NCBI GenBank assembly: GCA_949130485.1
Contig: OX422203.1
Coordinates: 1,827,178-1,891,177 of the forward strand
Direction of reading: 5' to 3'
DNA: 64,000 nucleotides
DNA from: Agelas oroides
Taxonomy: Eukaryota; Porifera; Demospongiae; Agelasida; Agelasidae
Of the stretch, positions 12,302-35,790 are shown in pieces. A program made the translations under genes and the position numbers. The notes below the pieces were generated by a model that saw only the letters and a list, made by a program, of their open reading frames with translations, did no database searches and was not told the origin of the DNA. Positions within the stretch are counted from its first letter, which is position 1, and each line of letters begins with the position of its first letter.

Positions 12302-15300
12302 TCATGCTTTTCTGTTCTTTGCTGTCTGGATAAGCCACTGCAGCGTGATATCTGAGGGAGGGAGAACAAACAGAAAGGAACTGTCATAGGTGTTCTATTA
12401 CGACCTCCAAGGACAGTTATATAGCTTGAAGCGAAAAATTTACTCTGGACTCCTAGGCCTATAGGGAGCATCTTGTTTAGAGAGGTGCCTTTTAATTAGA
12501 GCAGCATTAACATATACAGCTGCCTCATGCCACGCCTCCTGGTAAGAAACGGTCTGGTGAATTTAGTCAAATTTCTTGGGCCTGTACATCAGTCAGCCTC
12601 TCGTCATTGTTGCCTCCAGGAACCATCCTCTGCTCAACAGTGTCGGTGCACTCATATATACCATGATACGAGTGCAGCAACGAGGAGAGGCTGACCGATG
12701 TAGGCACAAATGAGATTGTGCTAGTAGGTCAGCCTCTCCTCGTTGCTGCCTCTGGGAATCATCCTCTGCTCAATGGTGTCGGTGCACTTGTACCCTGGTT
12801 AATCTCTTTCTCCTCTCTGCATCTGACTCCATTTCTACCTCGTGATCATGCATGCGTGCCGCTGTAGATTGTATTCCTGAGCGTTACAGACAAAACCGAG
12901 ATTCGAACCCCACACTGCACGATTATTTGCCTTGCTTCCCACTCGGCAATTAGAATAGCAGGGTTCTACTGTATTACTAATAGAAGCTGGTAATGTGCAG
13001 CTAGCTCCCATCACCTTTCAGACAATCGGGAACAGGTGTTTAGTCACACTGCCACAATTCCCTACATGTACGTACTGAGTCAGCAGTTTGGATTCGAGGT
13101 AGACAAATCATGTTAGTTTTCCCATCACCAAAATATTCAACATGTGATTGAATGCATGACACCCAGTATTGTTGACCCAGAAATGTGGCACGTGTCCAGG
13201 CCACGGCTGGCCAGCTCCTTCTGTGATGTCACAGGTGAAACTCATAACAGAAGTGGCACAAGCGTCGAGTTCAACGTAACGATATTTGCCAACATACTTA
13301 CACTGTACTCCTTAAGTTAACAACCTAACCTCCCATAAAATTAAGAGGTTCATCAAAGTGGTGGGAGGGCATATTTTCAAGTATTGGTAATCACACGGTT
13401 TCATAATTGCATAAGCAGCAGGCAAAGTACATGTACATGTACATGTAACTGCACGAGTGATAGTGAGTACAATTTATGCCTGTTCCAAATGGGAAGGCAC
13501 CTGGGTGCAAGCACGAGATACCATCTCTCGATGGCTAAATCTCTCACTGTAGCTGGTGAGGCCCATCATTGGCTGAATTGTGTCCTGCATAGCTCAGTAA
13601 CTGGGAGGTGTGGTTTATTAATCACTCGTGTCTCTACTTCCTAACAAACTGGGAGGTGTGGTTTATTAATCACTCGTGTCTCACTTTCTAACAAACTGGG
13701 AAGTGTGGTTTATTAATCACTCATGTCTCTACTGCCTAATAAACTGGGAGGTGTGGTTTATTAATCACTCCTGTCTCTACTTCCTAACAAACTGGGAGGT
13801 GTGGTTTATTAATCACTCCTGTCTCTACTTCCTAACAAACTGGGAGGTGTGGTTTATTAATCACTCCTGTCTCTACTTCCTAATAATTTCCCGGCTTCCT
13901 TTTCTAGCAGTCAATGCTGTCATATCACATGAGATGTGTACCCAAAACAAATGACGCAAACATCCTTTTTCTGTTGGCAAAAAAAGAACTGAAATTATAC
14001 ACAGCTCCCGCTTTCGGAGAATTATTCCTGCTACTAAATAACTTTCTAATCCGTCCGCAACACTTGGGCAATATCCGTGGGTCAAATATAGTGCAGTAAC
14101 CAAAGATTGTCTTCCTCCTGAGATACGCAACAGCAGGGCACCATCATGTAGAGCAGCCAACAGGAAGCTTGGGATGTACTGTAATAGGTCTCTTCAAACA
14201 AGCACTCTTCCTCCTCTATTAACCCGAAGTTCACACGTACATAGCTCATTTAAACATCATGCGATCTGCGTCTTCTAGAATGTCTCGTGTGTCATGCAGA
14301 AAAGCCCTGAATGCCACCCTTAGTTTACAGTCATTACATGTATTTTAATAGAATGGTAGACGCAGTTATTTCCGAGTGAATCCAATTTAGTGGAAGAGCC
14401 GTAGTAGTAGTAGTAGACCACCACGAAGCAGACCATGCCTTCTTAGCACAATAAAACTGGTGAAGTCACAGCAGAGAGGATCTGTTTAGTGCACAAGGAA
14501 GCATTCTTATCAAAACAACACTGGTGAAGTCACTGCATGGGCATTGTAGTGCACCCAGACCATGTTCTTATCAAAACAACAATATAGTCACTGGCAGACA
14601 GAGTGATGCTACACACTTCTGGGAAAGCCTATGGTAATTTAGTACTGCAAGATCTAATCCAGCGGAAGAAATTGGGTTCCTGAAAGTATTTGTGAATATA
14701 ATCTAGCGGAAGCCAGATTTGAAATTATTTAATTTTCTACTGTTCTGATGATGGTAGTTTAGTGAACAGTGAGTTTGTTCGAAATGTGTATACACATGGA
14801 ACCACTAGCCACATTCACAGGCCACCACCCAGATTATCAATTATCAACGACTGATCTTGGACATATTTCAATCACACTCCGGTAATCTTCTTCAGATCAA
14901 TTTTTCAGGCAACTACTGTGAATGTCCAAGATTAGTCTATTGAGCCAGACCCTGAGAGAGGGTCTAGCAGATGTTACTAGTATTCATAGTTCACAGTTTG
15001 TTTAATCTGCAACCCTAAAACTGCACCATTAGTCTTACAGGATCAGTTGGAATACACTGGCACCAGAAACTCGGATTAGTTAGCACAAAGGTAAGGGCTT
15101 TAGGGTTGGGCAGGTGAACAGGATTTCCGGTGCCGTATGTTCCAACTGATCCTTATCCGGTGCCGTTTCCGGTGCCGTATATTCCAACTGATCCGTCTTA
15201 CATACTGAAGCCAAGGTGTTGCCAAGAAATGAGCAGTAGGATCTGATTGGTCAGCAATCCATGCATACTAATAACATCTGCTAGACTTCTCTCACTTTTC

Positions 15301-18300
15301 CGGAGGGTGAGATGGTCTGGCTTGATAGACTAGTCCAATATCGTAGTGGTAACATGAAGATCGAGGAGTACGTTATCAATTATCGTTGCTTGCATACAGA
15401 CCATCTCCTGTCACTACTGATGATGTAAGCTACCTTGCTGCTTCTCTTCATATGAAGTACACACATCAAATTTTACATGACCTGTTCCACTGGACGGCTA
15501 CAGCAAGTGCCTTGCAACGAACCAGGGGGTGTATAGCCGAAACTAAACACCCCCTTTCCACTTTAGACTCAAACTAGAGTAGAAAATGGGGGGTGGTGAG
15601 TGTCTACGGTAGGTAAGTAGACAGTACCAAACCAACATGGTCATGGGGAGCAGGATGCAAGATATAAGAGTCCTGACAAAGTGTTTGAAAATCTAGCTGG
15701 CCTGCTGCCAGTCACCACTAGTAAACTAAAACAAAAAGACCATGATGGGGACACCTTAGAGATTTAATCCGGATCACAAATCTTTGTCTGATGTAACAAG
15801 GTGTCCACTATAGAGAATGTCCATTGAGAGAGGTTTCACTTTAATGTGAAGCCTGTTACTGCAAATGTCAACGCAGACGGTGACAGTAGGGATTTTACAG
15901 TGAGCCATGCAGGTAAATGTATGTGGTAGTCCCAGGTAGAAATTGAACATTATTCTGTGGTGTATTTCAATCACATTACTACATTTGAAGCTCCGTAGCA
16001 CACAACTTCAGCTAAGAGTGGAGCTCATATACACTTTGTAAATGTGTCAAGTATTCATGATTTTACGAAGTGCACATGAGCCCCGCCTTTAACAGAAGTT
16101 CTGCGATATAGCGCTTTGAATGCTAACGCGCTCGCAACGGAACGACGTTCGATTTCTATCCGGGACTACCATGTGTTCTTACCGATATTCTCCCTTTCTT
16201 TACATGAAATTGAATAGCAGCAAATCTCTCTGTCCTTTATATCGTTCAAACCCCTAGGGGATGGAGGATGGGAGGGAGAGAAGGAGGGAGACACAGAATG
16301 CAAGGTGAGGGAGAGACGGAGGGAAAGATGAGAGCAAATAAAAAATGTGGTTGAGCACCGTATATCGTGAAAACTTTTGAGGAACAAAATTTTACCGAGT
16401 CAAATTTTCATAGATATTTCACCTCAAAAATTCCCCAACATATGGTAGCAATTTCACATCCAATCAGCTACCATAATTTCTTGACCAACAAAGGGGCACT
16501 CTCTGAGTAACATCAGTTGATAAGAACACTGTCTAGCCTTATTGTTCCAAAACTGACTGGACACGATCCTTCATCATCATGCCTAGGGTGAGGTGAGGTC
16601 TAGAGACTACTAGACTGGGAATGGGGCTGAACAACTCACATTCTCTCGATCAGCTCTCGTTCTCTGATTGCGTTAGGCAGATCAACCTTATTGCCCAGGA
16701 CCAGTACCTACACAGAGACAGAAAGTATATGATCCACACAGAGTCACTTGAAGGTGGTGAGTAGGAGGACGGGGGAGAGAAGGATGAGACAGGAGGAGGT
16801 GAGGAGGAAGAAGGGGGAGGACAAGACAAGAGGAGGTAAGGAGGAAGATGGGGGAGAACAAGACTGGAAGAGGTAAGGAGAAGGGGGGAGAAGGACGAGA
16901 CAGGAGGAGGTGAGGAGGAAGAAGGGGGAGGACAAGACTGGAAGAGGTAAGGAGAAGGGGGAGAAGGATGAGACAGGAGGAGGTAAGGAGGAAGAAGAGG
17001 GAGGACAAGACTGGAAGAGGCAAGGAGAAGGGAGGAGAAGGACAAGACAGGAGGAGGTAAGGAGGAAGAAGGGGGAGGACAAGACAAGAGGAGGTAAGAA
17101 GTGGGAGAGAAGAGATGAAGAGACAAGGAACAAGTAGAAGGAGAAAAAAGAGTATTGGAAGGAAGAAATGAGGAGAAGGAAGGAAAAAGGGAGTATTGGA
17201 CATGGATGGAAGGGAGGAGGAGGAGAGGAAGTATCTTACTGGGATTCCTGCTAGCTGTGGCTTATCCAGCAAACTGTGGAGCTCATTCTTGGAGGCGTCG
17301 AGCTTCTCATGGTCAGCTGAGTCCACCATGTAACTGGAGTAAGAGGAAACAGGTGGCGTGTAAAAGTGGTTTAAACTAGGACTTCTCGGAACAATGTTAA
17401 CTCTGCATGGCTGCTGCCCACAATGTAGGTTATGTTTGATCTTGTTTAGCAATTCTGTCCTCATATACTCATAGTGTTTTTGTTTAAGTATATTCTGAAG
17501 AGAAGGTTATCTGTTACCAACTTGAGCTTGGAAAATAACTGGCCGACGTTTTGACTGAATACTCCAACGTCGGTAAGTTATTTTCCGAGCTCAAGTTGGT
17601 AACAGATAACTTTCTCTTCATTTATGCAGAAGCCAACTGAGAAGCCACTGAAAGTATATTCTGCTTATTTGTTGCCTTGCTAAATACAGCACACACCAAA
17701 TGCACCTCACTGTTACATGCATTTCACCGTTAGGCGCTCATTTCCTTCCTTATATGGAGATATAAGTGTATGCGCTGAACAAAGCAGGAGTATGTGAGGT
17801 GGTGGCTTGCTCCTGTGCAAAGCCAGGACTTATTTTCACATACATACTACTCACGGCTTTGCTGCTTTTAGTATATCCCTAAGAAATGTTGGTCTCCTGA
17901 GCCATTGCGCAAAGGACACTTGGCAGCTATTGTCCCTGTGGTCATGCACCGGCTAATGAGCTCCTAGACCCTTCGCGGGTTGAGATAATGGGAGGTGAAA
18001 CTTGTTGACTACCTGCACATGCCTCAATGAGGAATGGATATAGTTCCAGCCCTCATGCACAGACTCCTGTTACCAAGGTGACTGATGGCTAACTAAGCAA
18101 CGAGGTCCTAACAACATTCCCAGACTAAGGTAAGTAGCTGCAGTATTGTACCTCACCAGCTGTGAGCCCTGCATAACAATAGCTGTTAAACTGTGGTAAT
18201 AATCATTGTATATAAACGTACACAATCAATGAACCACACTCCCTGGGAAGGCCTAGATGTTATACAAAATCACCCACTGCATGGGATTCATTTTGGGCAA

Positions 18301-18711
18301 TACCAGGTCCCATCAGCTGCAGTCAGGCTGGCAGTGAAGACAGCTACCTCAAAAAAAGGCAGTCAGATTGGCAGTGAAGACAGCTACCCCAAAAAAGGCA
18401 GGCAGGTGGTTGGTCTTATTCATATGGTACTAGTGCATGTAAGAAGAAAGGTAGCAACACCAAAACTGAGAGTAAGAGAGACAGAGAGAGAGAGAGAGGA
18501 GGGTCTTACACGATAGCTGTAACTCCTCTGCAGTACCGCTCCCACATGCTTCTGAATCTTGGCTGCCCGCCAATGTCCCATAGCTAGGTGTGAGTGGTAT
18601 GTGTATACATGTATGTGTGTGTGTATACATGTGTGTGTGTGTGTATACATGTGTGTGTGTGTGTGTATACATGTGTGTGTGTGTGTGTGTATACATGTGT
18701 GTGTGTGTGTA

Positions 18712-18749
<38 letters not shown>

Positions 18750-18779
18750 CATGTATGTGTGTGTGTATACATGTGTGTG

Positions 18780-18820
<41 letters not shown>

Positions 18821-19814
18821 TGTGTATACATGTGTGTGTGTGTGTATACATGTGTGTGTGTGTATGATACGTACACACTTGTGTATAAAAAACATTGCAA
18901 GTGTACAGTTTCAACATCAGCATAGTCATTAGCTCACAGCATTCATGATGTATAATAAGCTCAATATCTTCAGCTTGGAGCAAACTACAACTGTGTCCAT
19001 GCATCTCTTTGCAATCACAAAAACAATCATGCACCAATGCTTTTTGTTCACTCACAATAACCCAGTTACCCAGAGATACCACAAAATGTGTGGTAATGAA
19101 CAAGATGTCAATTAGGTACACAAGACATTAACTAAAGTGAGGTGTTGGCAAGGCAACACTAATGTGTAATGTGAAGAGTGGAACGTCTGCGTACATCAAT
19201 GTCTAGTCAATACTCAGTGAATAATGTAAGCAGATTAGTACTTTGTTCTGTTATATTTACTGAGTAAGCAAATGCCAATTTTTGACCTCAAGTAGACAGA
19301 GGGGTGTCATACCTTGATTGTGACGTTTCCCTTGGAGACCTTGCGCATGTTAAAGCCTACAGTCGGGATCATGTCTTCATTGAACTGACCACTCTGGGGC
19401 AGAAGGGAGGGAGGTGGAGGGAGAAAGAGAGAGGAAGGTTGGGGGGGGGGGGGGGGGGGGGAAAGGTCAGTCAGTGAGTCTGCTGTGTTTGGTTTTACAC
19501 CAAGTGACGTACTACAGCATAAATCAGTGTATGGCTTATAGCAGCTGTATACCATTTGGAAGACTCTAAAGACTAGCTTTCTCACTTTTATACGGAAATA
19601 TTTATATAGCAAGGTATAGTTCATTCAGTAAGGCAATGGTGTGCACTAATTAGAAAATCTTCCGCTCTGCCGCTCTGCACACTGGACTTACAGCAATGAC
19701 ATTGACAAAGGTCGTTTTCCCCGAGTTCTGAAGGCCGACGAGAGTCAGCTCCATCTCCTCCTTCCAAAAGAGGCTCTTGAACCACTCGATTATTCTGTTC
19801 AGGAAAGCCAACAT
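12302..19814 (-). CDS. ARL8: ARL8 small GTPase (7 exons, 186 aa, complete)
   Basis: Exons in transcript order are 19814-19692, 19393-19313, 18583-18510, 17333-17240, 16707-16640, 16253-16183 and 12351-12302. The phases agree and give 186 residues, the usual ARL8 length. ARL8 proteins sit on lysosomes through their N-terminal amphipathic helix (here [17 protein letters not shown]) and recruit kinesin adaptors and HOPS for lysosome movement and fusion. Visible motifs: P-loop GLQNSGKT (27-34), switch I region IPTVGFNM, switch II WDIGGQ (70-75), NKVD (130-133) and SCK (163-165). Residue 69, just before the WDIGGQ motif, is Leu where the vertebrate protein has Ile. The last intron is about 3.8 kb and holds MITEs and a minisatellite. 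It shares a 237-bp divergent promoter with the GST gene. Confidence 0.98.
12592..12800. repeat. Duplicated and inverted 'gtcagcctctc' segments
   Basis: A segment starting 'gtcagcctctcgtcattgtt' occurs again at about 12728 ('gtcagcctctcctcgttgct'). An inverted version 'agcaacgaggagaggctgac' lies between them, so the stretch can form a stem. It is probably a degraded fold-back element in ARL8 intron 6. Confidence 0.55.
12885..12952 (-). mobile_element. tRNA-derived (Ser/Leu-like) SINE fragment
   Basis: On the minus strand it reads 'attgccgagtgggaagcaag' (A-box-like) and then 'ggggttcgaatctcgg' (a near-perfect B box), about 40 bases apart. The anticodon arm is not convincing, so a SINE relic is more likely than a working tRNA gene. 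It lies in ARL8 intron 6. Confidence 0.45.
13591..13885. repeat. 48-bp minisatellite, six copies
   Basis: Units begin 'ctgggaggtgtggtttatta' at 13601, 13650, 13696, 13744, 13792 and 13840, each followed by 'atcactc..gtctctacttcc'. It lies in ARL8 intron 6. The 92-codon ORF across it is an artefact of the unit length being a multiple of three. Confidence 0.95.
14925..15345. mobile_element. Element with ~65-bp imperfect terminal inverted repeats, with a nested insert
   Basis: 'tccaagattagtctattgag' near 14925 and 'gggtctagcagatgtt' near 14972 reappear inverted near 15345 and 15260. Inside, 15041-15193 is a smaller inverted-repeat unit with ends 'gatcagttggaatacactgg' and 'tattccaactgatc'. A smaller element may thus have landed in a larger one, within ARL8 intron 6. 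Confidence 0.55.
15924..16175. mobile_element. ~250-bp MITE with 'TGGTAGTCCC' ends, copy 1
   Basis: The ends are 'tggtagtcccaggtagaaat' and 'atttctatccgggactacca', inverted. The interior contains mirrored arms around 'gtggagctcatatacac' and 'gtgcacatgagccccgcc'. A clearly related copy is at 25999-26236. This copy abuts the 5' splice site of ARL8 intron 6, with the donor at 16182. Confidence 0.8.
16745..17215. repeat. Purine-rich low-complexity tract (pyrimidine-rich in the ARL8 transcript)
   Basis: It is made of 'gaggaggtaaggaggaagaa'-like repeats. It lies in ARL8 intron 4, where the transcript sees a long C/U tract. The overlapping long ORFs on both strands are low-complexity artefacts. Confidence 0.9.
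17495..17620. mobile_element. Near-perfect hairpin MITE (~126 bp)
   Basis: 'gaagagaaggttatctgtta' through 'ggccgacgtt' is mirrored by 'aacgtcggtaagttattttc' through 'taacagataactttctcttc', with a loop of about 15 bases. It lies in ARL8 intron 3. Confidence 0.85.
18596..18868. repeat. (TG)n / GTATACATG compound microsatellite
   Basis: Alternating TG runs are punctuated by 'gtatacatg' at intervals of about 18-30 bases. It starts about 10 bases upstream of ARL8 exon 3 on the transcript strand, so it lies at the 3' end of intron 2. All ORFs here are artefacts. Confidence 0.95.
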
Positions 19815-20051
19815 CTTGAACCGTTACTCGATCTCTCCAGGTTGTCGGACTGAGTAAAAGTTGTAGCAAATATATTTACGCGGCTTTGTGCGCTTGCTTT
19901 GTGCTTTCCTCGGCTGTCAAACGAGCTGCGGTCATGTGCGGTCACCAGCCACAGCGTAGCGCCATTTAAAGACACGTGACAGCTGTGAATTCAATAAGTG
20001 GTAATGCAATGAGCGGGGCTACTCGCACATGTTTCGCGATTGAGTCCGATC
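19815..20051. promoter_or_regulatory. Divergent promoter shared by ARL8 and GST
   Basis: Only 237 bp separate the ARL8 start codon (minus strand) from the GST start codon (plus strand). The stretch is richer in CpG than the introns and contains 'gacacgtgac' (a CACGTG E-box) at about 19973. That both genes are driven from it is inferred from the arrangement. Confidence 0.6.
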
Positions 20052-23000
20052 ATGTCAGCTGAGCCTGCAGAGAAGCGAGCAAGGATGCCACTGAAGCTAG
20101 GCTACTGGAAGATCCGTGGGGTGCGCAAGCGAAACGCATATCTTTAATTTGTACAAAGCTTACTGTACATGATGCACGTTTTCTGGATGACAAGCCATAC
20201 AAAATGTAGGGGGTCTGTTGTTACATTTTGCAAGACAGAACTTTGCAAGGCTGCCGTTGTGTGCACCTTGTAAGCTCAAATTTCTTTGAGCAGTGATATT
20301 GTATATGATGATTGATTTGTGGTAAGCTGGGAGAGGGTTTCCTCAGTTGCGTGTGCCTGATGTTTCATCAGATGGTTAGATGATGGCATTTCATTGATAC
20401 GCTGGTAGTAGAAAATGCCCTTTGCATTTAAACTGAGAAGCTGTCACTTTCATTTGTGGTAGTTTGCACTGACTTCTTTTTTGCTCAAGTGATCTCTAAG
20501 TTATTAGATTCCAAATGATTGCACTTTGTTATTTTGGTGTTGCTAGATGTTTACTATCAACAATTCTTACAGCTTGCCCAGCCAATCCGACTCCTGCTCA
20601 AGTATACTGGAACAGAATTTGAAGATGTATACTATGAACAAGGAGATGGTAACTAAGTACACCTCATAATAGTTTGACGTCTTTTTTTAAGTACCATATA
20701 GCTCCAAAGTTTCGTGGTTCAAAAATTTCGTGAATCTCTCCAAAGTAGCATTAAAGTAAATTTTCGGGATTCAATTTTGCCCCGTCCATTTTTCAGCGAG
20801 TGCGCTATATAGGCCACCTCATGACCTCCAATTTCGTGGATAAAATTTTCGTGATCTCGCGGTTAATCACGAAATTCATGAAAATATTGTGCCACGAAAA
20901 TTTGGAGCTATACGGTATACCACATAATAGTTTGATAATGTCATTTCATGCAAGCTTAAACTTCCATGCACAGTTCTATTTCCGACTCTGCAGGACCAGA
21001 GTTCTCAAGAGAAGCATGGCTGTCTGTGAAATACACTCTAGGGCTGGTGTTTCCCAATGTAAGTACACATAGTCTCATTTCCAGGAATGGGAATGTACTG
21101 TACTGCTTTGTACACAAGCACTGTGCAGCTTGCAGACTCTGTCTTTATCACTGTCCATAGCTACCATATCTGATCGATGGAGACATCAAGATGACACAGA
21201 GCAATGCGGTAAGTTCTTTTGCCACAGCAACACTCTCTGCTAGTTTTATCCATGCATGAGTTACCCTTGTCCCCTGGCCACATGCCTGGGTTCAAGGCTG
21301 TATACAGACAAGAAGTCAGTGGTCTCTATTTCTCTTGCAGATTCTGCGCTACATAGCTCGCAAACACAACCTGTGTATGTTACTCTGTGTATGTTATGGT
21401 GTATGAGTTGCTGTATATACATGCCACAAGTAGACAGTGTAATTTGGATTCATGAGATAATAATTTTGTGAACCTGTTGCAACCCATAAAAATAGTTTCT
21501 TGTGAAGATCCACTGTTGCTGTGCATAAGCTGTAACTGTGCCACAAAATATTTCTACTAAATTTTTCCACCTGAATTTCCACGCAAGTATAGGTCATTTA
21601 TGAAATGTTGACCCTGCTATACATGTAGTAAACCATATTCTTAGCTCTGGTGCTTTACAAATAGTACACATTTTCTTTTCTTGAATGTGAAACCCAGATT
21701 TATAGCTTTGTGATTCAAAAGGTGTCTCTATTACAAATGAAGCTCATCCTATGTTGTTCTCCTCTCCAGGTGGCAGCACGGAGCCAGACAGGGTGGCAGT
21801 TGACATGCTGGAGTGTGAGGTACAGGAACACGTGTGATCTACTACTATAGCATGTTACCATAGCTACCAACCCATAGCATTTGAGATCCATCACCTAGGC
21901 AACACATTGTACTGTTACTCTCTCACATTGTCTAGGTACCAGAGTATTTACTAGTTAAACTTTGGTGTTGGAATAAAACATAGCTACCTGTGAAAACATA
22001 TTTAGTACTTACATGTATGCTGGTATCAGGATTGCTTTCAGCTTCATGAAATCAGTGTTTTAAGATGGAAAGTACACAAGTGATGGCTTTCTCTTTGCTG
22101 TCTTGTCTGTGCAGGCCATGGACTTCAGAAATGGATTTGTTCGTGTTTGCTACAACCCGTCAATGGCAAGTTACATGCTTATACACAGCAGCATGGTAAT
22201 GTCTCTATGTATTCTTTTCACCTTGGGTGTGTATATAGGAGTCCATGCGTGACGACTACCTCAAGACTGCGAAGGAGAAGATCAAGAGGTTCTCAGACTA
22301 TCTGGGAGAGAAGCAGTGGTTTGTAGGAGACAAGGTAAACTACGTCACCATCAGACAGTGTAATAAGTTCTTTAGCAAGTTGACGACAAGTAGTGCCATG
22401 GCTACTTAGCTTGAAGAACCTACTAGACTGTCTACCAAGGCCATCACATTACTAGCACTTGCAGCACTACTGATCAGCTTGTTACTATATAATAGCATTC
22501 AGGTTGGCATGTGGCCCCACACACACATTTCTATTCATGCTTATCTTACAACTGACCAAGTTTTTATGGCCCATTTGCTGTGACCTCTCCACCCAACCCA
22601 AATGTGCACATTCACTCAAGCAGATCACTTATGTGGACTTTGTATTCTATGAGCTGCTGGACCAGCATAGGCTGTTTGAGTCAACCCTTCTGGACGACTT
22701 TGCAAACATAAAGGTGACCACGTTGACGACTACGATCAACACTAGCCTGGTTCCCAGCCCCATTTTTAGATAGGCCTGTGCAGGAGCTTATGAACCGCTG
22801 CTCATAGCTCCTGGCCTGGGAATGAGCCTAATAGTGTGTACCCAATGTTTGATAACTTTATTTTTAGACTATACTGACTAGTCTTGTGGCCAGATGAAAA
22901 CAAGGTTACACTTGTTCTGGTGTCTAGGTTCGTGGAGTAGATCCATGGCCTCATTTCTAGTTCTACTACTAGTACTAGAGCCTTTCAATGAAGAGACTAG

Positions 23001-23327
23001 TAAGATCAATCATACTGAAAATGCTGCAAACATATAATGAGGGAGGATTGTGTACTTTGCAATGTTCTGCATTTAATGAATTATCTTTTTTCTTGGCAGG
23101 CATTTCTGGATCGTTTTGAGGTAAATTGGAGGCAATGTTATTAACTCTCAGTCATTTATTATGGTACTGTATTGCCAGTGAACTGTGTAATCTATGAGTG
23201 TCAGAGTTTCCCTATAACCTACTGTTGTTGCGCATATCTCCAGGCCCTCCAGGCTATCAAAGACTACATGCAGTCTGGGGAGTACCTGCAACGGCCAGTG
23301 AATAACAAAGTTGCTCAGTGGAAATGA
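20052..23327 (+). CDS. Mu-like glutathione S-transferase (11 exons, 227 aa)
   Basis: Exons are 20052-20120, 20573-20648, 20994-21058, 21161-21208, 21341-21374, 21770-21819, 22115-22165, 22239-22334, 22624-22713, 23100-23120 and 23244-23327. The phases agree and give 227 residues. Glutathione S-transferases conjugate glutathione to electrophiles in the cytosol. It follows mu-class GSTs along its length: LKLGYWKIRG with the catalytic-site Tyr, the LLLKYTGTEFED segment, LPYLIDGDIKMTQSNA with the glutathione-binding QSNA, then YIARKHNLCG, and the C-terminal domain with GDKITYVDF. An 11-residue extension precedes the usual mu start (MPLKLGYW, ATG at 20085), so either ATG could be used. Intron 7 has a GC donor (gcaagt) instead of GT, and no GT donor would keep the frame. 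Confidence 0.97.
20692..20919. mobile_element. MITE with 'TACCATATAGCTCC' inverted ends
   Basis: The left end 'taccatatagctccaaagtt' pairs with the right end 'aatttggagctatacggta'. The interior is A/T-rich with 'ttcgtg' and 'cacgaa' motifs. It lies in GST intron 2. A related element with 'taccgtatagcgc' ends is at 58778-58974. Confidence 0.8.
22743..22830. mobile_element. 'TAGCCTCGTTCCCAGG' fold-back MITE, copy in GST intron 9
   Basis: 'tagcctggttcccagcccc' pairs with 'ggcctgggaatgagccta'. The family recurs at least five times in this window. Confidence 0.75.
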
Positions 23328-23912
23328 CTTGCATAAGAAGAATTTCTTTAGACTGCACTCTTGTTCCTAGAGTAAAATGACTTTTCATTTTTGTTTTGCC
23401 TGAGAATAGTTTGCTTGTTGTGTAAACTATACTGCTGCTAGCTGCTGTAGCATTTTATGCCTGCGGCATGTAGGATACTACTAACAAAAGTTTAGTAGCT
23501 ACGTGGCTCTGGATGCTGGAATGTAAATGTTGTATAATTGAAGTGGCATGGTAGATGCCCCTGAATGCCCCAAATATTTCTCCAAGCAGCAAAAGGTGCC
23601 ACCACCATCACTTACCACTGCAGTCCAGAGCTGGTTCTGAGGGCACAAAAGAGTGCATTGTGTACAAACATGACCTGGAGACCTGATCCAGCCACTTTAG
23701 AGTGCAGGGAAATAGGTACCAAGCCTCTATGTCAGTTTAAAAAGGGCCCGAGGCCTGGAAACGATCGAGGTTAATGTGACTGCGCGCGCCCCCACACCCT
23801 TCCACTCATACTCGTACTCCTCAGCTCGAGCCTCCACGACCGCGTACCGTACCGTTACCGGACCGTTTGGTCTTAGGCCACACCCCCAACATGAACCGAT
23901 TGGAAACAGAAA

Positions 23913-34862
<10,950 letters not shown>

Positions 34863-35790
34863 CAAAAGTGCCAATACTCCAAATGTATTGATGACTTGTT
34901 GGCGTAGCTAGGATAAACCTGAGTTTCTCCTTTTCATTTCGATTATCAAGTTATTATTATTTGGCTATATTCATTGATTGTATATGTCATGTCAAATGAT
35001 TGTATGTCTTCACTTTAGTGATAACCTGTAGTAGACGACACTTGCCTCAAAGTGATCTATCTACATGTTTCTTCTGAGCTCCCTTTCTGCATCACTGCTA
35101 GCTCTCCAAGCTGCATGGTAGCCACATTTCGGGAATAAGCCCAAGAAATTCGACTGTGCTGCGTTCACCAAACTGTTTCTCGCCGGGAGGCACACACAAG
35201 ATTAGGTAGCCACATAGCAATTTATTTAAGTTCTTTGAAGGCTAATTAGGTGTGTGTATACTGTAGTACTGTTGCATGGTCACAAGTGTTGTGGAAGTAG
35301 GCTGTCTGCTACACATTCAGGTTAGTGAGTTATCAGCCAACTGAACATCTACACAATGTACACATCTGCCAATCAGTTCGTCTGTTGCAATTCTTCATGC
35401 TTGTGGTCACCAATGAGTTCTGAGTCTCAGTACTGCTATGTATGTAAGTTTAATGGTATAATTTTGTGTTCTAAGGTAATCTATATCATATCTTTCTGTA
35501 TATTTCAGTGTACTCTTGACCCTTACTGGACTCACAGGTCAGTGCATGTGTCATGAGAGATATTCAGGTGGCCCATTACACACAGTAGCTATAGTGGATT
35601 CTTTCATCTCTGCTTGTATGACAGCTGGGTAAACTTTCTCATGCATTTATCAAACTGGATCAGCAGGAAGACCTATGCATATCAGATCTAACTGGACTTC
35701 TTTTGTGGCAGTAGTTTCCGTAACTATACAAAGGTCAAAACTGCCTGTTTTTGCAGTGTAGGAATTGTTATAGCGAACTGTTGCAGCAAG
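34863..35790. other. Intergenic stretch between SLMAP and the secreted-protein cluster
   Basis: I found no coding exon here. The last ~250 bp resemble sequence upstream of the later copies: 'ccaactgaacatctacac' near 35338 recurs as 'ccaactgaacagctgcac' near 48848, so the duplication unit of the cluster included upstream DNA. Confidence 0.5.

Noticed and set aside
12885..12952. Functional tRNA gene
   Set aside because: A good B box and a weaker A box are present, but I could not draw a proper cloverleaf with anticodon arm, so it is called a SINE relic.
16650..17464. Minus-strand ORF of 258 codons
   Set aside because: It fuses part of ARL8 exons 4 and 5 with an intronic pyrimidine tract. The spliced ARL8 frame explains the conserved residues.
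18420..19121. Long His/Thr and Cys/Val ORFs across the TG repeat
   Set aside because: They are translations of a dinucleotide repeat. The real coding part here is ARL8 exon 3 (18510-18583) in another frame.
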